From: Alitta virens
Taxonomy: Eukaryota; Annelida; Polychaeta; Phyllodocida; Nereididae
Assembly (NCBI GenBank): GCA_932294295.1
Contig: OW028580.1
Span: forward strand, 36,587,336 to 36,651,335
Length of the DNA stretch: 64,000 bases
Direction of reading: 5' to 3'
Each line of letters starts with the position of its first letter. Position 1 is the first letter of the stretch. Position numbers and translations under genes: made by a program. The notes under the pieces were generated by a model. It was not told the DNA's origin. It did not search any database and worked only from the letters and a program-made list of their open reading frames with translations. Positions 33,430-46,134 of this stretch are shown here, piece by piece.

Positions 33430-35000
33430 TTTTCCCCGAGAGATAGATAGATAGATATATAGATATATAGATATATTGATAGATAAATAGATTAATTGAT
33501 TGATGGATGGATTGATGGATGGATTGATGGATTGACTGATTGATTGATTTCCATGGAAACTTTGGAAACTTCGGTTTGCAGTCTTGGCTATTTCAATTGA
33601 ATATCTTTGGGGGAGGGGGAGGAGGGGGGGGGGGGTGAATCTTAGTTTTCTTGCAAATAATGCTATAAGTGCGTGCTGAGTTTTAACTATTCTTTTTTTT
33701 CCAGTCTCTTTTTTTAGTTAGCAGAGGACACGGCAGGTGGCAGTGCGGTTGAGTGACCTTTCACGCCCTGGTGGCAGATACCGACACTAACATCAAAGGA
33801 AAATAAAACCATTCGGAAAATTCTATTAATTCAAGGTATCTTGCAGTCAAACTGCGAGGCAAGGTGGAAAATTGCACAAAAGATGTTGACAAAAAAAAAA
33901 AGGTGCCAAACTGTTCATAAAAAATGCTTGAAAGCATGTTACAAAAGGTTTATAGCACGAAAGAATATAAAAGATGAAAAAAAGAGGAAAATTGTGATAT
34001 TGTAATTTACATGTGGTCCAACTGCGTTCCATTTAAAGGTCTTACTTTTAAATAAAAGGTTTTACGTTTCAGTGATTTTATTGTGAAAATCAGCGGGTTT
34101 CTTCAACCTATGGTCTGAAGAAATAAATATTTTTGAATATTTTTTTCTGAAAGTAAAAAGAATGCCAAAAAAAAAAAAAAAAAAAAAAATGTAATATCGC
34201 CATTAAAACATTTTTGTTTTCCAGTTCTTTGAGATTGTCTAGATAATTCTTATTTATTCAGCAAGCAAGGATATAGAAACGGAGGTGGCCACTCCTGATT
34301 TAAGTTATCAAATGTCATATCATGTCCAATACAGAATTACATTTTATATAATATACATGACATATCTATCTATCCATCTATCCATCTATCTATCCATCCA
34401 TCCATCCATCCATCCATCTATCTATCTATCTATCTATCTATCTCACACCAAAAGCTATAAGATATTTCCATAAGGCAGCCTCTTTTGCAAAAATACATTA
34501 ATAAGGCAATTTATAACCTCTTTGTTTAACAACTCTTTGACTTGGAGCCAGTAATTTAGTCCTAGAAGACAAAGCTATCTCATAAATTCATATCTCCCAC
34601 CCACACAATACCTTTTTAGTTAAGTGATCACTTGTATTCACTTAGTGTGGATCAAGTGATCATCTTCGCGTGTTTATTAAGTCATCTTCACATGACACGC
34701 ACATTGATTATGAAAGATAAATTCCCCCGTTTTGTGTTGGTTATCAGAAGTCTGGAACAAGCTAAGCTGGCCATTTTGTGCAATGCTCTATTGATGGTAA
34801 CTTCATTTGGCGATTGGGAGCTACTTGGGAAGTTGGAAATATATATCTATGGACACTACAAGGTAACTAATTACCTACTTTTTACTTACTTGCTTAATTA
34901 CATGCTTGCTTACTTACTTACTTGCTCACTCACTTACTTACTACTTAACTAACTTACTACTTACTAACTATTTACTTACTTACTTATATTAACTTGCTGC
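33430..35000. repeat. Cluster of simple repeats
   Basis: GATA/GATT/GATG tracts at about 33438-33550, poly(A) at 34168-34189, (ATCT)n/(ATCC)n at about 34364-34442 and (CTTA)n at about 34870-34990. No genes between them. Confidence 0.9.
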
Positions 35001-35099
35001 CAAAGCTGATACAGAGGTCACCACCATCTATCAACCTGGTCGTTTAAGTCAGGTGGTCGTTAAATAGAGGGGGTAAAAAAAATGACAATTTAGGTCAGG

Positions 35100-35358
35100 G
35101 GGAGTGCTTTTCACGGAAGGTTTTCTGTATTTCCACCAGGTGACCAAAACAGAATACTCTATTGGCTGAAAAAGTTCCCGCCCTTAACTCTGATTCCCTG
35201 AAGCAAAGTGCATCCTAGCAGCAGTATTTATAGCGCATTTGAATGTATATTTGACATCTTATCATTTAGTTGATTTCTGTTATTTCCCAGAGAAAATTAT
35301 AATTATGGTTCAGTTAGTTATGACATACTATGTCTGAAAAGCAAAATGAGTAATGAGA
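35100..35358 (+). repeat. Dispersed ~240-bp repeat, copy 2
   Basis: Homologous to 20166-20405 in the same orientation, with a ~25-bp insertion near 35280. The 'CCACCAGGTG' block is mutated here to CCACCAGGTGACC. Confidence 0.8.
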
Positions 35359-36965
35359 TTAAAGGTATGACCTTCTAGTGATGAACCTGACTTGGTTAAT
35401 TTACATTTGTACTTTCATTACTAAAAGTGGGCGTACCTAAAATATAACTGTTCGTGTGCTAATTCCTTTGCCTGTATATTCTGCTGAAACAATTCATAAA
35501 ACAAAATAGATTTTCACATTTATCTATGACAAACAATAGACAGTGACTTTTCATCATTTTCCATATATTTTTTCAGCTGATGTTTCTTTTTTGTTGTTGC
35601 TGCAATTCATAATTAATGCCTCAGATATCTACCTGGCCTGGCAGCAGTCCTGTCATTTTTCGTGGTATTGCCACAGGTTCAATAAATACTGTCTGGACAG
35701 TATACATGCATCAGTGCCAACTATCATCAGTTCATATCATTGAAAATGAGTTATAAGGTTTTATCGGCGATGACTAAGTCATGCAGTGATAATCATTTTT
35801 AAGAGTTGATATCGCCGATTCACTGCAGCATGAAAATGATGATTTTGGAAACATAACAGCATGCCAAGATTAGTAATAGTGGGTGCAATCATTATTTTTC
35901 AGCATAAATTAGTTTCAGATAGGTAGGAAGCTGTAACACTGCGTGCACGTATAATCCCACGAAAAATACAAGCACTGCTGCATGGCCCTTATTCTACAAA
36001 CTCGGACGCAAATTAGGGCCATGCTCGCTTGGCTAATATCTATCTATATACTAGTATCTACATAGAAGATCATTTATTTGATCACTTCAATTTGAGTCTT
36101 TGAATCATATAACAGGATCTGATATGGTTTTTCCTGATCAGGTGGTTTTGGAATTCCCCACTGGAGGGTCTGAGACCAGTAAATGGCATGACACGACAGG
36201 GTCATTAATTCAAACTGTTAATATTTGAGAAGGCAGGCTGGCTATATCCATTATTCCTTTGTCAAGTATCAAGTAATTTGACTCTTTTTCCAGCTCGAAT
36301 TTAATCAAAAACTGTTAGATATCCAGTTAGATTTTATTTTCATTTTATTTCTTACCCCTTAAATATTAAGTGACAATATTTTGGGGTATATTTTACCCCA
36401 ATAAACGATACCTAACACAGAAGTTCGGGTGAGTAACTGATTTATGAAGTCACTGTACCCTGGGCTGAAGAATAATCGCGATTCGAATAGTTTAGCACCA
36501 GGGGTGTTGGAATGCCATTATTCGGGTGACTATCCCCACCCTCTTTGGGGTGAAGTTAAGAACAGATTCAGTGCAGTGATGAATTTTATTGACTCCCTGC
36601 ATACTCATTAATGAGCGAGGCTAGTTCACACCCATTCAGTAAAGTTCCAATCTATTATTACTGCGGTTTGTGTATTTGTGATCCAACAAAAGAGGTCGAT
36701 AGAGGGCGCCCTTCACTTGATACACATTATCTGAATTCACTCAGACTTTTAGTTCACTTGAGACAAATGTGAACGTCTATAGCCCATCTGTTGTGTTTAT
36801 GGAATTCAGTTATGTTGACTGCCTCAGATTTGTAGATTTTAGCTTTTTTTTACCTATCTTAGCAATACTTTTTTATATTTTTAGTAAAAAATTAAAGTTA
36901 GTGGTTAGTAACTTCCAGTCTGAACAGCTTAGTAACTTTAAATAATAACTGTAACTTATCATTGA
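35359..36965. other. Intergenic DNA
   Basis: No gene recognised. A CTCF-like motif lies at 36696-36709 (see the regulatory entry). Confidence 0.5.
36696..36709 (+). promoter_or_regulatory. CTCF-like motif (forward)
   Basis: TCGATAGAGGGCGC matches the core of the bilaterian CTCF consensus (CCASYAGRKGGCRS) at about 11 of 14 positions. It is the last forward-oriented match before three reverse ones at 39.0 and 43.2 kb. Confidence 0.3.
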
Positions 36966-37292
36966 TTTGTAATCATCTCATCATTACGTCTGCCTCTGGC
37001 AGCTGGTTATAAGTAAACCGACTAATCTTCATGCAGATCCTGTTACATTGAGAGATTGACATTTGCAAGTAATTCACTGTGGTAAGCGAGTAAGCGAAGT
37101 AATTGAAAAGTAATTTCTCCGTAAAAGAATAAAAATGAGCTTTATATTTATTGTATCATAAAGTAATATATTTATACTATTAACCTCACTAGTATTATTA
37201 AGACCCCACCCATGGGGTAAATGGGCAATATACGTTGCAGTCTTTAAGCCTATCATCTCATCATTACGTCTGTCTCTGACAGTTGGTCAAAC
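36966..37292 (+). mobile_element. Two SINE family A fragments (tail, then body plus tail)
   Basis: Both 36968-37050 and 37200-37290 contain the tail signature ATCATCTCATCATTACGTCTG. The second also has 'ACCCCACCCATGGGGTAAAT'. Both are in head-to-tail plus orientation and lack heads. Confidence 0.8.
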
Positions 37293-37296
37293 TTAA

Positions 37297-37688
37297 AGGT
37301 GCATTGTCTGTCAAATTTGCACATGAAAGTAATGATATATAAATCAATACTGCCTTCTTGTTTCATGATATATTTTACCATTACATGCCCATTTTTGGTC
37401 ATCAATTTAGTTTTAATTTACAATAAATAATATAAATATTAATTTTTCATGCCATCAAAAACTCAATATGTAAACAGTGATGATGTCACAATACTGAACA
37501 ATGGTGATGATGTCATTTCCATTTTGTTTCCAATGTTTTGGTCTGGATTTTCTCTCAATGTATGATTTATTTTGAATTAATTATAAAATCATTAGATGAC
37601 ACAAATTTAGTGCCTTGATTAATAAAGGTTATTTATGAACTATTTGATTGAGTCTTACAAAATCGCAAATTTGACAGACAGTGCAGCT
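37297..37688. mobile_element. 392-bp MITE with 24-bp inverted repeats and TTAA duplication
   Basis: The left end AGGTGCATTGTCTGTCAAAT and the right end (complement AGCTGCACTGTCTGTCAAAT) are near-perfect inverted repeats extending to about 24 bp. TTAA stands on both outer sides (37293-37296 and 37689-37692), the signature of piggyBac-type insertion. The interior is non-coding and AT-rich. It inserted at the end of a SINE tail. Confidence 0.85.
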
Positions 37689-38759
37689 TTAATCATGAAA
37701 ATATTAATTTACATGAAATATATGTGATAGCTCATAATTGCCATAAGATATGTATGGGAGAATTGGATCCGGCAAATTGTGTATATTTTTAGGATAAGCT
37801 GTGTGGACTAAAAAGAAAGGCAGGTTTAAGGCGCGGTGCCTGGCAGTCTGGTGGAAAACTGATATCTTAAATCTTTCTCGGTGCAAATAGTATAAGCCCA
37901 CTCAAGGTGCTTTGAGAGATTTACTCCAGGTTTCCCCCTGTGTCACTCAATCGGCGCCATTTTGAAATCTTGCAAAGTAAATTCAGACATGTCACTACTC
38001 AAAGCATTAGGGTAAATTTGAACAGCGACAGTGTTGCATTTCGACATTTTGACAGTCTCCTTTCCTAACCAATGATAAATATAAGGGTAAAGAACTATTT
38101 GAGAGTATAATTTTGCCCCCCCCCCCCCATCCCATCCCCAGATTTTATTTCACCGCCAGATCAGTTTTTCAAGTGTGACTTTTTCCAAATATTTCACCAT
38201 TTATCCAAACACACCCGTCATAATTTTACCCCACAGCGAGAAAGGAGATTCCAGCCTCTGAGACACCAAGAACTTTGGCAAATGTTGACTTTACTAAAGC
38301 GTTAGATGCAGGCGCACATCTGAGTTTGTTGATTTTCTTGAAGAGTTCGAATTTACTTAGTGCCTGGATCTTTCGTCAGTTAGAACATTGTTTTTCAAAC
38401 GTTGATGGAATACTGTGCACATGGCGTTTTTGCAACTTTTGCAAAGTTATTTCATGAATATGAATAACTTATCAAACAAATGCAACACCAAAACCGTTTA
38501 TATTTTTCATAATGTAAAAAGTTGAGGATTTGTTCAGGTGCATAGAGATTATTTTTAAAACAAAGAAATCGCTAATTTACGTATACTTTAAAATCGTGCC
38601 TGAGATCATGCAATAACTTGTAAAATACTAGTTTGATTTAACTATTTTATTTATTTGAATTAATATTTCTATAATTAATAATATTATACATGAATATAGT
38701 GTTCATGTCATTGTATACTAATTATTAATTTAAATTTTTGATAGAATCAGAGGGATTAT

Positions 38760-38824
38760 TGTAAAGCTTTCGATTCAGTTGACAGTTGAGGTGATATGAC
38801 ATCGAAAGCTCTGCTAGAATCCAG
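38760..38824. pseudogene. Two head-to-head RT motif A fragments
   Basis: The plus strand 38760-38783 encodes CKAFDSVD and the minus strand 38824-38792 encodes LDSSRAFDVIS. Both look like motif A of non-LTR reverse transcriptases, with no recognisable RT around them. Confidence 0.35.
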
Positions 38825-39024
38825 TATAGTTCATGCAGTTTACATCAGGGTTTATTGACTGTACTAATGCAGGCAAGTGGGCGGTTTTAGTGAGATTTGT
38901 GGTCATAAGATTGACTCAGAATACATCTCAGTCAGCTCAGCTGAATGAGTGAATTTCCAGTGACTTTCGGTGGGGTATAGCTAGCTATCTGCCTCTCTGC
39001 TGTCACGGTCCACGTGCTTACTGT

Positions 39025-39055
39025 GGCGCCCTCTGTCGGTGGAGCCCTCTAGCGG
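39025..39055 (-). promoter_or_regulatory. Two CTCF-like motifs (reverse) next to E-boxes
   Basis: On the minus strand CCGACAGAGGGCGCC (39039-39025) and CCGCTAGAGGGCTCC (39055-39041) each match about 12 of 14 consensus positions. A CACGTG lies at about 39011-39016 and a perfect GTCACGTGAC at 39064-39073. A GTAAGT donor-like site overlaps the latter. No gene could be attached. Confidence 0.35.
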
Positions 39056-40195
39056 ACAGGTAAGTCACGTGACCCAAGTGCTGTGGATTGCGTTTGGAAG
39101 CATAGCAGAGAGCATGGGTATGAGCTCTCTATGAAGAAATACTCTCATCAAGTATATGCCTGTGGATGGTTTAAAAAGGAGGATTTACCTGAGGTTCGAA
39201 GATAGAAATTACACTAAAGGTTGGTAAGATTTAATTTTAATAATATTTAACAGTAGTTTGAAGTTTGTTGTTGATCCTGTGGGGTAAACCAGCCATGGAA
39301 GGTATATACCGTGACCGAGTATAGCATTCTTGCCATACTATGTAGACCTGGGGTAGAGCATACGACCCTCTTTAGATATGTTGATGGCATTCCTAACTTG
39401 CATGTCTGATTCAGTTAACATGTAGTTTAAATGTAATTTACAAACTTTACATGTTCACCCTGCTTTTAGGGCATCCCTTGTATAGATTACTTGCCAATCC
39501 CCAGTTGTATTATGCAATGTCCAGGTATGTTTTTCTAGACCTTTATCCTGACCACTTGAGAGGACATTGAAGGCACTTGTCAAAAGCACAACAGATGGTC
39601 AGCGCTCTTCAGTAAATAACTAACTACAAAATGACAGGAAAATTTTACGTGTATTAAATATAAATTGGTGCCACCCATGTTATCAGCTTCAACCAGGACA
39701 ATTTAGGCCTATTTAGGTCTATGAAAGTAGTTCTAATTTGTAGCAATTGTCTTATTAGGAGCATTGGGCTATTTCATAGTTCAGTAATTAGACACATTGA
39801 TTTGGTTGGTGTCACTAGGGGTACATTATTGATTGAAAGTGAATTTGTGTCTGCGTGTATTTAAAGATCTTGAAGATAATCTCAGTTTTAAGAACACAAT
39901 TGACATTAAATTGTACGTTCATAATAGGGAGGTGATCTTATATGCGAGGTACAGATAAATTACAATAACATTGGTCTTAGTGGTGAGGTGAGTTTCAATT
40001 TGTGGGATTTATAAGTTCTTTTCTTCCAAAATATACAGAAAAAATACATGGTTTACAGTATGAGTAAAAAATATGAAATATATTTAATTTGATTTAAAAT
40101 AAAACGAATTTTACTAACCATACTACACATGTCAAAATAATATTTGTCAATAGACTGAACAATTGGCTGTAGACCCGTTGTTGGTCTATTGAACC

Positions 40196-40390
40196 GAGTT
40201 CAACAGAATCGAAGGCTTTTGTTGCGTCCAAGGTCTCTTGTATTGACAATAAACAAGAATTGGAGAGAGTTCGCACTTTCAGGAGATGTTTGATTAAGCT
40301 TTGAATGAACAAGTTTCTCAATCAAACGGTCGTGTTAAACCCTTAGTTAGAGACTTGCTTGACTCGAGAAAAGCTTTTGACCATGTTTGA
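40196..40390. pseudogene. RT motif A fragments on both strands
   Basis: The minus strand near 40235-40196 encodes 'TLDATKAFDSVEL'; the plus strand 40355-40390 encodes 'LLDSRKAFDHV' followed by a stop. These are non-LTR RT-like signatures of 12-14 codons each. Confidence 0.4.
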
Positions 40391-41460
40391 CCACTACAAG
40401 AAGGTCAGTGTGGGGTGGACATTGGTCAGTTTGTTTATACACACCTGCCGCAGGGTGTGAATTAACTTGTAAACCGTTGCCAAGACAACTGAACATTTAA
40501 AAACTTTAAAGATACACTAAAGAAAATAAAATAAAAAACAGCTATTAAAATTGTAAGATGGATAAAAATGATTGAAATTGATAGTGGCATGGTTTTAAAA
40601 TTGTATTCCTTTATGATATATGTTATTTTATCATCTAAGGTTTAGCAGATTTATAGAAGAAATCAGGTAAATAGAGTTTATGAAATTCACACGTCATGGG
40701 ACTATTACACAGCGTTGCAGCGCAACACAACACAAATACACTGAACATAAACAACTCTTAAAGTTAGAAACTAACATAAAACCAAAGACAAACTCTTGGT
40801 AAAGAACTGCATGGCTGCATGACTTAATGCACAACAATGCAAAGATAGCTTTCAAATAGCTTTTTTCTTTTCTTCTGCCATGCACCATTTTAAAGTTTGC
40901 ATGGGGAGCAGACTACCACGAGGGGGGGGGGGGTACAGAAGTTAGAGACATCCAGGGGCCTAATACTGGCACCCTACCCCCTACCAAGGCACCTGTTGGA
41001 CACTGATGGGGTAAAAAAAATCTAGTTGAAAGATATTCTTCTATGAATGGCCAAGCTGCAAAAAACCCCTTCTCAAAAATTACCTCCTTAAAATATACTT
41101 TTTGATTGTTTTACCATATTGCATTCACTGATTGTTTAAGGAAATTAAATTTCGCTATATTTTTACTAGATCTAAATTTTCCATATACAAAATCAAAATA
41201 CCTATTTTATATAGTTTGATAGACTCGAATGCCTACTTCGTGTACATTTTAAGATTAAAATGACCATTAAAAATTGTGTTTTTTACACCAACACTTTCAC
41301 ATACAATATTTAGATATTTTTTATCAATATAACTTTTTAACTGCTTAATACTCAGAATCTATGCATTATATTTAGTGCACTACAATGTGCTTATCCATCT
41401 ATTATCTTTGTTATCTAGACAGTCGTAGATTTTGTTTTCCAGTCTCGAGTAGTTTCTAGG
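40391..41460. other. Intergenic DNA, no gene recognised
   Basis: AT-rich; a G13 homopolymer lies near 40922. Nothing else. Confidence 0.5.
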
Positions 41461-41461
41461 G

Positions 41462-41512
41462 ACGCCAGTATAATGGTGCATTAAAATCCCCACTCAGTAT
41501 GACAGTGTCAAG
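41462..41512 (-). pseudogene. LINE endonuclease motif fragment (GDFN)
   Basis: The minus strand encodes 'DTVILSGDFNAPLYW' before a stop, the AP-endonuclease motif of non-LTR elements (GDFN at 41491-41480). Confidence 0.45.
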
Positions 41513-41722
41513 GGCCCATCCTACAATACTCGAACAAGCAACACACAATATCTGAAGTGATGCAGTCACTAAACTAACAGATTTATCACTGAATGAAATT
41601 GATAAGAGTACTGATAACAAGGTCAAAATGTCATCAACGGTGCTACTACGAATTTCGTTGATAGTTTATTGGTACTAACTACTATCATATGTGATTAATG
41701 GACAGTGTGCAGGATGTGTGAT

Positions 41723-41727
41723 AGATG

Positions 41728-41784
<57 letters not shown>

Positions 41785-41825
41785 GTAGGTAGGTAGGTAG
41801 GCAGGTAGATAGATATTTAGATATA
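41723..41825 (+). repeat. (GATA)n/(GTAG)n microsatellite
   Basis: About 25 tetranucleotide units, with a GTAG block in the second half. Confidence 0.95.
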
Positions 41826-43184
41826 TAGATAGCCACATTATCTAGATACTAATATCCCATTGTGTAGTATATGACAGTACTTCAAAGCCAATACAATAGA
41901 TATTGTGAACTGGGATAAAGCAGTAAAGCATTGTTACTTGACTATATGAGCTGGGAGGGGCAGGGTTGGGTAGATAGGGGTACAGCTGACCAAAGACAAT
42001 GCCTGATGACCTGAGGTCAATACCCTGATGGCCTCTGGTCAATATGGTCTGCAGGTTAGTGCTTATTGACCTCTTTTTTTTGGGCAAAGACAGAACGGGG
42101 GGTGGGGTAAAATAGTCATCAAAATTGTGACGTTATTTCACCCTGTGGTCATTTACTTTTTCTCCCAGGGGCAAAATAAATTGGTAATATAGATATACAG
42201 TACAATTGAAGGTTACTTTTCTATCTGCAGCAGAGCTAGGTTTAAATGTGAATTATTGGTATTGGTGAAGTTATTTTATTGAAGAGTTTATACAGTAAGG
42301 CGAAGATATTGTTTAACTGCCACACTTGGGCTTTATTTTTGAAGTGTCCTTCAGGTGAGGTACCTTATAAGCGAGGTGTTTCATTAATGAGGTTTGGTGA
42401 AGTTGGGGAATTATTTGGCAAAAACTGATATGGCCTCAATAGTGAACGTTTTTAATGCATGTATTCTACAGTATTGAGCGAATGACTTTACTTAGTCTTT
42501 CTAATTACATTTTGTTTGATTGTAAACAATGCTTCGACCATCGAGCAATGTTTTATATTCTACCTAAATATTTAGCACATTTTAGGGTAATCATTTGCCA
42601 GTCTTACTAGTTTTCCTGGTACATATACCTTTCTAAAGTACATCTTGACCTTATAACTTCTCCTTTGTGTTGATTGTGCACACTTTTCACTGTGGTGTGC
42701 CCCATTTTGGAATTTTCTTGTTAGCTTTGCTTTTCACAACTTGACAGCAAATTCAACCACTATTTTCTCTCTCTTATTGGCTTGCTTTTTTTTCAATCTT
42801 ATGAAAGACTGCTTTGCACCAAGTTTTGTTTGTTTTCTAACCCCCTAAAGTTTGGCCACAGTGTTTGAGTTTCAAATACATGCAGCTAGAAAATGAAGTT
42901 GTCCATATCCTACGAAATCCTATATTCTAACAAGGAGATTACATTTCATATAACACCTTTTCCATTTATACAAGTAGCATGGATATGTGCTTATAGATAA
43001 ACTATCCTATTCAATCCGAATTGAGCTTTTTTTAATGATATTTCAGACTAAAAAAAAATTACAGAAGATATCAAATTGCAAATATAAAAAAATTCTCATA
43101 TTTATGAATATCAAATATATATGACATACTCAAAGGTACATATGACCACGTGACTGTTGTCATGGTTACACTACCAATACCCGA

Positions 43185-43198
43185 GGCGCCCTCTAGTA
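43185..43198 (-). promoter_or_regulatory. CTCF-like motif (reverse)
   Basis: The minus strand reads TACTAGAGGGCGCC, a match of about 12 of 14 positions. A CCACGTGAC E-box lies 37 bases upstream on the plus strand, the same pairing as at 39.0 kb. Confidence 0.35.
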
Positions 43199-43454
43199 TC
43201 AGACTATCTAAAACAATTGAACAGTAGAGACAACAAAGGGACAATAGTATAAGAATAGCCAATGGTGCATCAGATAAGTATCCACTGTCTGCTAGCTGTC
43301 ATATCTGATTTCCCCACCCTGGACCACCCTCCACTCGTCACCCTATATTTTCATCATTTTACCCCATTTATCATTCACCCCCTGTCAGAAATAGTCCCTG
43401 TGTACCCAAGACCCACCCTAGGACAATCTTCAATCTTTACCACTTCAAAATAGG

Positions 43455-45455
43455 GTGGCAAGCGCCTTGTTCCAAAAATAAGAGAGAAATTCTAAGTAGT
43501 GAAAATTGATATTGCATGTAAGAGAGTAATGATTTTAATGCAATATAAATTAATTCTGCAGTGAAAATTGATAGATGAAAGTATAGAATTTCTGGAGAAC
43601 AAATGTATGGGCTTTAGAAACTTTGTTAATGTGACGATTTGCAATTAAAAAAAAGGTAAATATATAGTTACAAGAGAAATTCAAGTATGAACATTCACTG
43701 ATTCCAGTACAATAATTCCAAAATTGCTATAAGAAGTACGATTTGAAAATATATATTAAAACAGTGTCATTGCATTAAACTCCAGCTTTGACCTTGCATT
43801 ATGAGTACATGTGCAGAACACAGAAAGTATGAATAAAGTTGTATTCAATAAACCAACACAAATTGCACTATATGCATTAGAAAACACAAATCAATGTCAT
43901 TTTACCCAATTATGGTATTAAATGTCAATTATATGAGCAACCTTGGCTTTCTTCAAACACAATTCATCCCAAGAGTACTATATCAAAGGAATTCATTATA
44001 CAACTAATGTGTAATGTCTTCATAATGGTGACCTAGGTTAGGTGGTCTTAATCTTGAAGTTACTGAACAGGGGCGTTGATACAGGGGGGGGGGGGGGGTG
44101 AGATGGGGGATATATACCCTCAACATTTTGGGAAGGGGGGAGGGGATGATAAATGCAATCACTCCCCCCCCCCCCTCGAAATTCACAAATGAGAATTACC
44201 TTTATTCTAAATTTGTGTATGTTTTGGAACATTTGTGCTTTGTTTTACATTTCATATCACACATCAGTACAAATTTGACTGCAAAAATAGTTTTGCATCA
44301 ATGATCCACCATTACTTTACTTTACCTCTAGCGAGGGAAACTAACGTTGCGACGAAGAAGGCCTGCACCCCCCCCCCCCCCCCACCCCTCAAGAGAAATT
44401 GACGCCCCTGTTACTGAAGGCTATCTAAATGGGTGTAAAATTTGAAGGTCTTAACGGTGAGGTAGTCTTAATAGTGAGGTGGCCTTAATAGTGAGGTAGT
44501 CATTGTAGTGAGGTGGCCTTTATAGTGAGGTGGTGGTCTTAATAGTGAAGTGGTCGTAGGGAGGGGGTTGTCCTTACTGTAATTCAACTTACAGTTTTCA
44601 CCTCGAAGTCGTTGTTTTGGTCAATCAATCGATCCTTGGGGGGGATTATTACGTAATAGCTTGCCTAAGGATTTGACTGCGGGACTTCTTGGTTGGTGTC
44701 AAATTGACTTGTTACTCTCAACACAGTCACTTAAATGGCCCCCTGGGGGGATATTTAAGGACTTAACCACATGCATGAGATATTGTTTATTTTCGCCTCT
44801 AATCATGTTCATGTAAACAAAAGGTCTCTTTGCTATGGCCGCCTCTGTAGGGGTCACTACATGAAGGTCACTTTCACTGTCCCCATGACTTTAAATCTTG
44901 ACCTTGTTAAGTCTGTCATACACTAAAAGTCAACAGATTTGTGGCGGGAGAAACGTGTATGGTATGCCTAAGCATGGATATGAATGAATTGTGAGTCAGT
45001 CAGTCTTTTTCTAGAGGACTGTAAGAGAAATGTATGCACATTTTTCAGAGGACAAATACAGTGGCAGAGCATAGCATGAGTGGGCTGACAGGGATATGGG
45101 GTTGGAATAATTTAGGGTAGACTCGTAGGAGGGGTAATTTTTGGGGTTACAACTTTACTACAACCCTCTTTTAGTTGTCAATTTGGGCACGTATTTACCT
45201 ATCTATATAAGTATGTCTTTTGTAATCTAGAACTGTTAAAAGAAATGGGATTATGAATTTCTACTTCTGTTGTATAAATTGAGTCCTTTAATTAAGGAAC
45301 AAGCAAACTTAGAATATTCGTTTTTCCAAAGCTTCTTACTTTATAATAAGGTAACACATTTACAAGCCAATGCTTTAATAGATATAATAGATTATCAAAG
45401 TCATATTGTAATTATAGAATATAATATGCTAATTTTGCCTTTTACCATCAATTAG
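43455..45455. other. Intergenic DNA with homopolymers and a minisatellite
   Basis: Poly(G) near 44085-44098, poly(C) at 44163-44174 and 44369-44383. At 44447-44555 a degenerate ~22-bp minisatellite repeats GGTNGTCTTAATAGTGAGGT. No genes. Confidence 0.7.
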
Positions 45456-45770
45456 TTGGACCTCAACAAAGCCTTCGAGATGGTACTGCCATGAGTAGGA
45501 AATGGCAGATATACTTGTATGCTTTTCATGCTGAGTCAAAGCAAATAAGCATGTGTACCTGGTCACTATATCTCACTACTAAAAGGGCACTATGATAAGT
45601 GAAACCATTCGAAGTATGCCCTGGACACCCAATGGTGACCTGTCCTCTTGTCAGCACACTGTCAAAGGCACGGGAGCACAGTGTCATCCATACATATGGA
45701 ACCCATGAAATTTGATCCAAACTCGCTCAAACGCTTTTCTCAAATCAAACAAGATTAGGAATTCAGGCTT
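45456..45770. pseudogene. Cluster of three RT motif A fragments
   Basis: Plus 45456-45494: 'LDLNKAFEMVLP' then a stop. Minus about 45681-45636: 'CSRAFDSVLTRGQV'. Minus about 45765-45705: 'LILFDLRKAFERVW'. The last sits in a 148-codon open frame (45684-46130) whose N-terminal part is poly-proline from the poly(G) tract. No flanking RT motifs were seen. Confidence 0.4.
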
Positions 45771-46134
45771 TAGGGGTAGGGGCATGTCTTCCTGCCAAAC
45801 AATCATGTCTTTCTGTCGGCCAGTTCGCCAGATAGACAAACAAGCATGTCCTGTCTCAAACTTCACTACCTTTTGTACTTTGAAGGTAAGCATATCATGT
45901 CTATTAAACGTCCTAACTCGATCTGACATCAATTGTTTTTGGTAAGGTGTCTTGTCATGTTCAATGTAGTCACATGTGCAAGTGTCATGTATGTTCACAT
46001 GATAGCAGTTGGGGGGGGGGGGGGGCAGGGGGGGGGGGGTGTTAGTTGTTAAGGCACTAACCATGCTCATCATGGAGCTTACAGTTTCGTTCGCTTGTAT
46101 CATGATAAACTTACGTCTCTTGTGCCCCATTGCT

